This document shows, in pieces, positions 1 through 3,943 of a DNA stretch of 6,769 nt. How positions within the stretch are numbered: position 1 is the stretch's first letter; each line of letters opens with the position of its first letter. The translations under genes were made by a program, and so were the position numbers. The notes beneath the pieces were generated by a model, which ran no database searches, was not told the origin of the DNA, and was given only the letters and a program-made list of their open reading frames with translations. Source of the stretch: Marivivens sp. (lineage in GTDB: Bacteria > Pseudomonadota > Alphaproteobacteria > Rhodobacterales > Rhodobacteraceae); the NCBI GenBank assembly GCA_024642185.1, contig JAHEBR010000113.1, forward strand, positions 1 to 6,769. Direction: 5' to 3'.

Positions 1-428
1 AGTGCGGGCGAATGGGCGCCGGTCGAGGCATCGGCGAAAAGCATCTGCACATCGCGGGCGCGCACCTCTTTGGTGCCGACCTTATAGGCAGAGCCCGCAT
101 CGCGGGTGATGCGGCGGACGATTTCGAGATGGTCGGCATCGTTGAAGCCCGCCGGCGCGAGGCGTTCGGAATTGTCGATGTGGAGGGCCACCTCGGCGTA
201 ATTGCGGGCGGGTCGCGTGGCGGCACCGGCGAAGATCACGTCTTCCATGCCTCCGCCGCGCATCGCCGTGGGGCGGTTTTCGCCCATCACCCAGCGCAGC
301 GCCTCAAGGAGGTTCGACTTGCCACAGCCGTTCGGCCCGACAACGCCGGTCAGACCATCGGCGATGATCAGGTCGGTCGGGTCGACAAAACTCTTGAACC
401 CGTTGAGGCGAAGCTTGGTGAAACGCAC
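1..428 (-). CDS. smc: Chromosome segregation protein SMC, N-terminal part (runs off the left edge)
   Basis: SMC is the ATPase subunit of the bacterial condensin complex (SMC-ScpA-ScpB), which acts on the nucleoid to organise and separate sister chromosomes. The 142 codons seen form the N-terminal half of its ABC-type head. The protein opens RFTKLRLNGFKSFVDPTDL, typical of alphaproteobacterial SMC. The Walker A motif GPNGCGKSN lies at residues 31-39 and is followed by LLEALRWVMGE and the MRGGGMEDVIFAG segment. The coiled coils, hinge and C-terminal head lie outside the window; full-length proteins are about 1150 residues. I chose the GTG at 426-428 because it gives the family's usual N-terminus and no better in-frame start lies upstream. 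Its ribosome binding site is poor: the nearest AGAGGA (449-454) is 20 nt away. The gene is divergent from the cobalamin genes and functionally unrelated to them. Family assignment is very secure; the start is less so. Confidence 0.96.
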   Translation of the reverse strand, partial: MRFTKLRLNGFKSFVDPTDLIIADGLTGVVGPNGCGKSNLLEALRWVMGENRPTAMRGGGMEDVIFAGAATRPARNYAEVALHIDNSERLAPAGFNDADHLEIVRRITRDAGSAYKVGTKEVRARDVQMLFADASTGAHSPA

Positions 429-648
429 GCAATACGTCCGGCAATGATTCCTCTGGAGGGGAAGTCTGCGACCGGCAAGGCGGAGGAGTCAACGCGACGC
501 CCCCAAATCTGCGAGTTATCGGCGGGTTATCCACAAGATATGGCGGTTTTCGGCGGCTCAAGCCCGCCGCACCGGCGAAACTTCGCGCCGTTTCAGCGCC
601 GCCGCCTGTCGGAATCGGCCTTGACGCCCTAGGCCCCCTCAGGCGACA
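429..648. other. Non-coding region between smc and the B12 riboswitch
   Basis: I see no convincing gene here; the open frames that cross it are continuations of frames antisense to smc. It should hold the promoter of smc (minus strand) and that of the riboswitch-led cobalt transport operon (plus strand). Visible elements are two GTTATC copies 11 nt apart (515-520 and 526-531), the second forming a TTATCCACA at 527-535 that matches the DnaA-box consensus. There is also a 6-bp inverted repeat CGGCGG/CCGCCG (551-556 and 564-569) and a GAAAC/GTTTC inverted repeat (577-581 and 590-594). TTGACG at 621-626 resembles a -35 hexamer, but no good -10 follows at a distance that would put transcription start before the aptamer. 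No promoter can be fixed by eye. Confidence 0.6.
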
Positions 649-847
649 AAGGCCCTGCATGGTTCCCCGTGATGGGCGCAAAGCGCTTGGGGATGAAATG
701 GGAATGCGGTGAGGGTGGATCCAGTCAGGAGGCCCAAGTCCGCAGCCGCCCCCGCGACTGTATGCGGCGAGCGGATGCCAACGAGGCCACTGGGCAACCG
801 GGAAGGCAGGCATCGCGCGACGACCCGCAAGCCAGGAGACCGGCCTT
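649..847 (+). ncRNA. Cobalamin (adenosylcobalamin) riboswitch aptamer
   Basis: This cis-acting RNA binds a cobalamin and lowers expression of the genes downstream. The conserved blocks occur in the right order: GCATGGTTCCCC near 657, GATGAAATGGGAA with GCGGTG (692-711), the GCCGCCCCCGCGACTGT block ending at 761, GCCACTGGG (786-794) with CCGGGAAGGC (798-807), and the B12 box AGCCAGGAGACCGGCC (830-845). The closing helix P1 can be formed by AAGGCC (649-654) with GGCCTT (842-847), a perfect 6-bp match that fixes the ends. It sits 47 nt upstream of the cbtB start codon, so the regulated genes are cbtB and cbtA at least. Use in front of cobalt transport genes is well known for this class. Lack of an obvious terminator after it suggests control of translation initiation, which is inference. 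Confidence 0.96.
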
Positions 848-864
848 GCAAGCGCAACCAAAAC

Positions 865-889
865 CCCGTCGGGTGTGACGGGACAGGAG
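865..889 (+). promoter_or_regulatory. Putative riboswitch expression platform: hairpin abutting the cbtB Shine-Dalgarno
   Basis: CCCGTC (865-870) and GACGGG (877-882) form a perfect 6-bp stem with loop GGGTGT (871-876). The stem ends two bases before the cbtB ribosome binding site AGGAG (885-889), which is 5 nt from the ATG. In cobalamin riboswitches a hairpin after the aptamer (P13) makes a loop-loop contact with L5 and so controls access to the ribosome binding site. The position fits that role. Here loop GGGTGT could pair by only about three bases (GGT) with ACC at 796-798 in the candidate L5. There is no U-tract, so a terminator is unlikely. The hairpin is seen; its role as P13 is inferred. 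Confidence 0.5.
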
Positions 890-894
890 ACAAG

Positions 895-1062
895 ATGATT
901 AAAGCTATCGCCAAGACCCGCGCCTCGACCGACGTCTATGCCATCGCCCTGACCGCGATGATCGGCCTCGGCCTGATTTTTGCCGCCGGTTTCAGCCATG
1001 CCGCGGGCGCCCATGACGTGGCCCACGACACGCGCCACGCCATCGCCTTCCCCTGCCACTAA
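895..1062 (+). CDS. cbtB: CbtB, small subunit of the predicted cobalt transporter CbtAB
   Basis: This 55-residue single-pass membrane protein is predicted to work with CbtA in cobalt uptake for cobalamin synthesis. Residues 13-34 form one hydrophobic helix (from DVYAIALTAMIG to IFAAGF). It is followed by a short histidine-rich tail, AHDVAHDTRHAIAFPCH (39-55), whose HDxRH and FPCH ends are characteristic of the CbtB family and are likely metal ligands. Length is normal for the family. The ATG at 895 has a good AGGAG five bases upstream; the frame continues open further left, but those codons fall in the riboswitch region. It is the first gene after the B12 riboswitch, and cbtA follows after 18 nt, as expected for this pair. 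Biochemical proof of cobalt transport by CbtAB is limited; the assignment rests mainly on family conservation and B12 regulation. Confidence 0.93.
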   Translation: MIKAIAKTRASTDVYAIALTAMIGLGLIFAAGFSHAAGAHDVAHDTRHAIAFPCH

Positions 1063-1080
1063 CGGCAGCGGCCACATCCC

Positions 1081-1761
1081 ATGCTTCGTCATCTGCTGAC
1101 CAGCGCCCTCATTGCAGGGCTCGCTGCCGGTTTGCTTGCGACCGTCTTGCAGCTTGCTTTCGTCGTTCCCCTGATCCTTGAGGGCGAGCTTTACGAGACA
1201 GGCGCGCGGCTGCATTTCAGCGCAACCGGCTCGCCGCAATCCCCTGTCGGGCATCCGTCGATCTGGGTCGAACCTGCCCGCCACATCGGCACTTTTGCCA
1301 TGAACCTCGTCACATGGTCGGGCTTTGCCTTCATCCTGATCGCGGGCTTTGCCATGGCCGAGCGCGCTGGAAGCAGGATCGACACCAAGACCGGCGCGAT
1401 CTGGGGCCTGTGTGGTTTCATCGCCATCCAGCTTGCCCCAGCCGCTGGCCTTCCGCCCGAGCTTCCCGGCAGCGTCGGCGCCGATCTGGCGACCCGCCAG
1501 CTCTGGTGGATGGGAACGGTCGCGGCGACGATGGGGGGCCTTGGCCTCTTTGCGTTTGGCCGCGGTGCGGTTGCCTACGGGGTCGCGGCCCTTTTGCTGA
1601 TCCTACCCCATGCGATCGGGGCACCGGAACTCGACACCTACTACGGCGTGGCACCGGCCGAGCTGTCGGCGCACTACGCCGCGCGGGCGCTGGCTGTGGG
1701 CGCCGCGTCTTGGGCGATCCTCGGGGCGGTGGCGGGCGCGGTCTGGTCGCGCCCGGCCTAG
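1081..1761 (+). CDS. cbtA: CbtA, membrane subunit of the predicted cobalt transporter CbtAB
   Basis: This 226-residue inner-membrane protein is the predicted permease partner of CbtB for cobalt entry. About five hydrophobic segments are visible, roughly at residues 5-33, 70-93, 105-122, 142-180 (possibly two helices) and 201-222. The polar connections carry ELYETGARLHF (36-46) and a GHPSIWVEPARH stretch (57-68) rich in potential ligands. Conserved-looking proline/glutamate turns LPPELPG (124-130) and GAPELDTYYG (180-189) follow, the usual CbtA pattern. It has no classical ribosome binding site in the 18 nt after cbtB, so translation may depend on cbtB. The stop codon TAG (1759-1761) shares CTAG with the stop of the convergent DUF1636 gene. 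Family call is strong; transport direction and substrate follow from the family and the B12 riboswitch. Confidence 0.92.
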   Translation: MLRHLLTSALIAGLAAGLLATVLQLAFVVPLILEGELYETGARLHFSATGSPQSPVGHPSIWVEPARHIGTFAMNLVTWSGFAFILIAGFAMAERAGSRIDTKTGAIWGLCGFIAIQLAPAAGLPPELPGSVGADLATRQLWWMGTVAATMGGLGLFAFGRGAVAYGVAALLLILPHAIGAPELDTYYGVAPAELSAHYAARALAVGAASWAILGAVAGAVWSRPA

Positions 1762-2090
1762 GCGGGGATGCGGCCGATCAGGCGGAAGCGCAGTTCGCCA
1801 CAAGGGCGCACGTCGTCGATAACCCCGTCGGGCGCTTCGGCATAGAGGCGGGCAAAGGTGGCAAGCTCTTCGACCTGCGAAGCGGGATCGACGCCGGAGA
1901 AGAGATAGGCGACCTTGCCCTCTTCGCGGACTGACACGGTGACGGGCTGGCCGCAGACGATCATGCACTCGACCGTGCCCACCGAGGCGAGATCGCCCAC
2001 AAGGCCCTGAAGCTCGGCCGCCATCACATCGCCCCCCGGCTGGTTTCCGGCCGTGCGGCACCCTGAACAGATGGTGATGCGCTGCGTCAT
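1758..2090 (-). CDS. DUF1636 cysteine-rich predicted metal-binding protein
   Basis: This is a 110-residue cytoplasmic protein of unknown function. The sequence shows an N-terminal CSGC motif (C8, C11), a CMIVC motif (C42, C46) and C97 in RPCGE. The CxxC then CxxxC order recalls thioredoxin-like [2Fe-2S] ferredoxins, and the DUF1636/COG5469 family is described only as predicted metal-binding. The ATG at 2088-2090 is preferred: AAAGGA lies just upstream, and the cysteine motif begins a few residues in, as in relatives. A longer open frame reaching 2171 would run into cobW. The gene is divergent from cobW (59 bp between starts) and convergent with cbtA, its TAG overlapping the cbtA stop within CTAG. 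Frequent association of DUF1636 with cobW/cobN suggests a job in cobalt handling or electron supply, which is inference. Confidence 0.85.
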   Translation of the reverse strand: MTQRITICSGCRTAGNQPGGDVMAAELQGLVGDLASVGTVECMIVCGQPVTVSVREEGKVAYLFSGVDPASQVEELATFARLYAEAPDGVIDDVRPCGELRFRLIGRIPA

Positions 2091-2104
2091 CGTCTTTCCT
2101 TTCC

Positions 2105-2118
2105 GGCCCGTTTGGGCC
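2105..2118. promoter_or_regulatory. Inverted repeat in the DUF1636-cobW divergent intergenic region
   Basis: GGCCC (2105-2109), a 4-base spacer GTTT, and GGGCC (2114-2118) form an inverted repeat in the only 59 bp between the two divergent starts. It could be an operator, or a hairpin in the leader of either gene. It does not resemble a Zur or Fur box that I can recognise. In DNA this rich in G+C such repeats arise by chance, so confidence as a regulatory site is low. Confidence 0.2.
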
Positions 2119-2149
2119 ACATGAACAAGGTCAGATAACGGAGACCGCC

Positions 2150-3226
2150 ATGCCTGCCAAGATTCCCGCAACAGTCGTGACCGGCTTTCTCGGCGCCGGC
2201 AAGACGACCCTGATCCGCCATATGCTACAAAACGCCGAAGGCAAGCGGATCGCGCTTATCATCAACGAGTTTGGCGATCTCGGCGTCGATGGCGATATCC
2301 TCAAAGGCTGCGGGGCCGAGACCTGCACCGAGGACGATATCATGGAGCTCTCTAACGGCTGCATCTGCTGCACCGTGGCCGAGGATTTCATCCCGACGAT
2401 GGAAAAGCTGCTCGCCCGCGAAAACCGCCCCGATCATATCGTGATCGAGACCTCGGGCCTCGCCCTGCCGCAGCCCTTGGTGCGCGCCTTCAACTGGCCG
2501 GGGATCTCGACCCGCGTCACGGTCGATGGTGTGGTGACGGTGGTCGATGGCAAGGCCGTGACCGAGGGGCGCTTTGCCCATAACGTGGCGGCGGTGGATG
2601 CCCAGCGGGCGATGGACGAAAACCTCGACCACGAGACGCCCCTTTCGGAGCTGTTTGAGGATCAGATCGCCTGTGCCGACATGATCGTGATCAACAAGAC
2701 TGACCTTCTGACCGCCGACGAAGCCGAAGCACTGGCAAGCCGCCTAAAGGGCGAGAGCCGCGAGGGGGTTCAGGTGGTCCGCGCCTCGATGGGGGTGCTG
2801 CCGGTGGATGTGCTTCTTGGGCAGGGGATTGGCGCCGAGAACGACCTCGAAGCGCGGCACGAGGTGCATCATCATCACCATCACGATGATGATGACGACG
2901 ATCACCACGATCACCACCACGATCACGGCCACGATCACGGCCATGACGAGTTTGAAAGCTTCGTCGTCACCCGCGGCGAGATCACCGACCCCAAGATCTT
3001 TGCCGACCGCGTCGCCGCGATCATCCGCGATCACGACATCCTGAGGCTCAAGGGCTTTGTCGCCGTCGAGGGCAAGCCGATGCGCCTGACGCTTCAGGCC
3101 GTTGGCCCCCGCGTCGATACCTATTTCGATCAGCCCTTCGGCACCCAGCCGCGCCAGACGCGGCTTGTGGTGATCGGTGAGGCCGGCCTTGACCGCGCCG
3201 CCATCGAAGAGGCGCTGTGCGCATGA
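2150..3226 (+). CDS. cobW: CobW, metal-binding P-loop GTPase of cobalamin synthesis
   Basis: CobW belongs to the G3E (COG0523) GTPases and is thought to supply or chaperone cobalt for the CobNST chelatase in the cytoplasm; it is needed for B12 synthesis in aerobic producers. The 358 residues show Walker A GFLGAGKTT (12-20), the metal-site motif CICC (71-74), ETSG (100-103), and the base-specificity motif NKTD (182-185). A histidine/aspartate-rich insert (about 237-266) comes next, then the CobW C-terminal domain (about 269-345). The histidine insert is a likely metal reservoir and favours a metallochaperone role. The ATG at 2150 has GGAG six bases upstream and gives the standard N-terminus. 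Its end overlaps the next gene by ATGA. Other COG0523 members serve zinc (ZigA/YeiR type) or nitrile hydratase; neighbours cobN and cbtAB make CobW by far the best call. Confidence 0.95.
   Translation: MPAKIPATVVTGFLGAGKTTLIRHMLQNAEGKRIALIINEFGDLGVDGDILKGCGAETCTEDDIMELSNGCICCTVAEDFIPTMEKLLARENRPDHIVIETSGLALPQPLVRAFNWPGISTRVTVDGVVTVVDGKAVTEGRFAHNVAAVDAQRAMDENLDHETPLSELFEDQIACADMIVINKTDLLTADEAEALASRLKGESREGVQVVRASMGVLPVDVLLGQGIGAENDLEARHEVHHHHHHDDDDDDHHDHHHDHGHDHGHDEFESFVVTRGEITDPKIFADRVAAIIRDHDILRLKGFVAVEGKPMRLTLQAVGPRVDTYFDQPFGTQPRQTRLVVIGEAGLDRAAIEEALCA
2858..2947 (+). repeat. His/Asp low-complexity tract inside cobW, with a 12-bp tandem duplication
   Basis: Codons 237-266 of cobW are almost only CAT/CAC and GAT/GAC: six consecutive His, six consecutive Asp, then mixed His/Asp ending HDHGHDHGHD. 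The DNA holds an exact 12-bp tandem repeat CACGATCACGGC (2918-2929 and 2930-2941), so its length probably varies among strains. It encodes a presumed metal-binding loop joining the GTPase and C-terminal domains. Confidence 0.85.
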
Positions 3227-3675
3227 CGGTAGACGTTCGCAGGGCTGATCCGAGATCCATGGAAGGCACCGCCCTTCTGACGGCAAGCCATGCCTATCTG
3301 GCCTCGCTCTATCCGCCCGAGCATATGTTTGCCCTGTCGATTGATGATCTGTGCGAGCCTTCAATCACCTTCTGGATCGCATGGGACGGGGCCGAGCCCC
3401 TTGGCTGTGTCGCGCTGGCACGGAAGGATGGCTATGCCGAGGTCAAATCCATGTTCGTCGATCCCACCAAGCGCGGACGCGGGGCGGGCGAGGCGCTGGT
3501 GACGGCGCTCGATGCCACCGCACGGGCCGAGGGGATCACCAAGCTTTGCCTTGAAACCGGCGACGACCTCTATCCCGCCCACCGGCTCTATCGCCGGCTC
3601 GGCTTCAAGGATTGCGGCCCCTTCGGCGATTATGTCGAAGGGCCCCATTCCGTCTTCATGGAAAAGCCGCTGTGA
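3223..3675 (+). CDS. GNAT family N-acetyltransferase (YsnE-like)
   Basis: This 150-residue protein is predicted to transfer an acetyl group from acetyl-CoA to an amine; its substrate is unknown. It shows the GNAT core: strands around TFWIAWDGAEPLGCVALA (49-66) and AEVKSMFVDP (72-81), the acetyl-CoA pyrophosphate loop RGRGAG (84-89), LETG (110-113), and the motif B segment ALYRRLGF-like HRLYRRLGF (120-128). The C-terminus, CGPFGDYVEGPHSVFMEK, is typical of the YsnE-type subgroup. Length is normal for a single-domain GNAT. I chose the ATG at 3223, which overlaps the cobW stop as ATGA with AAGAGG at 3207-3212; a GTG two codons earlier (3217) is possible. The overlap implies translational coupling to cobW. 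Whether it acts in cobalamin synthesis or only travels with it cannot be told. Confidence 0.88.
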   Translation: MTVDVRRADPRSMEGTALLTASHAYLASLYPPEHMFALSIDDLCEPSITFWIAWDGAEPLGCVALARKDGYAEVKSMFVDPTKRGRGAGEALVTALDATARAEGITKLCLETGDDLYPAHRLYRRLGFKDCGPFGDYVEGPHSVFMEKPL

Positions 3676-3693
3676 CAGCGCCCTCGACAGCGG
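3667..3693 (-). terminator. Possible intrinsic terminator for the 56-residue minus-strand gene
   Basis: Read on the minus strand, CCGCTGT (3693-3687) and ACAGCGG (3673-3667) form a 7-bp stem around a 13-base loop, followed at once by CTTTTC. It starts 12 bases past the stop of the minus-strand gene. A shorter competing hairpin CGCTG-TGA-CAGCG (3668-3680) uses part of it. The T-run is short and the loop long, so this is tentative. The element overlaps the last codons of the GNAT gene on the other strand. Confidence 0.3.
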
Positions 3694-3704
3694 GGCCGGT
3701 CAGA

Positions 3705-3875
3705 TCATTTGTCGGCCTTTTGCGCTTTTTCGGCGTTGGCCTTCATCTTGGCCAGAAGGGCTGCCTTGTCGGCCTCTTTGCGGCCATAGCCCTTGGGTGC
3801 GCCTTGCTGCTGGTCATAGGCGTTGCGCGGCTCGTGGCGGCCGCCTTTGGGGTTGCCCGATTTTCCATAATCCAT
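3705..3875 (-). CDS. Small lysine-rich protein of unknown function (56 residues)
   Basis: I do not recognise a named family. The frame begins MDYGKSGNPKGG with a good AAAGGA seven bases before the ATG, and ends in TGA. The first half is rich in Gly, Pro, Asn and Gln and looks disordered. The second half, from RKEADKAALLAKMKANAEK onward (residues 32-56), should form one amphipathic, strongly charged helix. It has ten Lys and three Arg against seven acidic residues, so it is basic; there is no cysteine, signal peptide or membrane segment. It lies convergent to the GNAT gene (29 bp between stops) and divergent from cobN (68 bp between starts). A clean ribosome binding site, sensible codon use and fit to the gap support a real gene. 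A link to cobalamin synthesis is not shown; nucleic-acid or ribosome binding is conceivable from composition only. Confidence 0.72.
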   Translation of the reverse strand: MDYGKSGNPKGGRHEPRNAYDQQQGAPKGYGRKEADKAALLAKMKANAEKAQKADK

Positions 3876-3907
3876 GATCGCGTCCTTTCGCCGAGGTTAG
3901 CGCCCTT

Positions 3908-3921
3908 TGCCGTATACGGCA
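3908..3921. promoter_or_regulatory. Perfect 14-bp palindrome upstream of cobN, candidate operator
   Basis: TGCCGTATACGGCA is a perfect palindrome with no spacer, in the 68-bp region between the divergent 56-residue gene and cobN. Its right end is 22 bp before the cobN ATG and its left end 32 bp before the other gene's ATG, so one bound dimeric regulator could affect both. It is the most AT-containing part of an otherwise GC-rich stretch. I cannot assign it to a known regulator, and no second copy stands out in the window. Confidence 0.35.
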
Positions 3922-3943
3922 TCCTGCCACAAGGGGCGATGTG

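Noticed and set aside
551..569. CGGCGG/CCGCCG inverted repeat as a terminator
   Set aside because: No T-run follows on the plus strand, there is no gene ending nearby on either strand, and such repeats are frequent by chance in this base composition.
12..632. Long open frame on the plus strand opposite smc
   Set aside because: It is antisense to a clear SMC N-terminus with Walker A, has no ribosome binding site, and its protein has no recognisable features. High GC content leaves the opposite frames open.
621..650. TTGACG at 621-626 as the -35 box of the riboswitch transcript
   Set aside because: With a 16-18 bp spacer the -10 would be a poor CGACAA-like hexamer, and transcription would begin inside the P1 helix of the aptamer, so it is not supported.
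304..1284. 326-codon minus-strand open frame across the riboswitch, cbtB and the start of cbtA
   Set aside because: It runs antisense through a conserved riboswitch and two recognised genes and ends out of frame inside smc; composition is that of a GC-rich shadow frame.
2091..2171. Longer start for the DUF1636 gene (137 residues)
   Set aside because: The extension would overlap the start of cobW and lacks conserved sequence; the internal ATG at 2090 has a clear AAAGGA and places the CxxC near the N-terminus.
2744..3364. Minus-strand open frame with an apparent hydrophobic Val/Ile/Met stretch resembling a membrane helix
   Set aside because: The stretch is simply the reverse reading of the cobW His/Asp codons (CAT/GAT read as ATG/ATC and GTG/GTC); cobW is the real gene.
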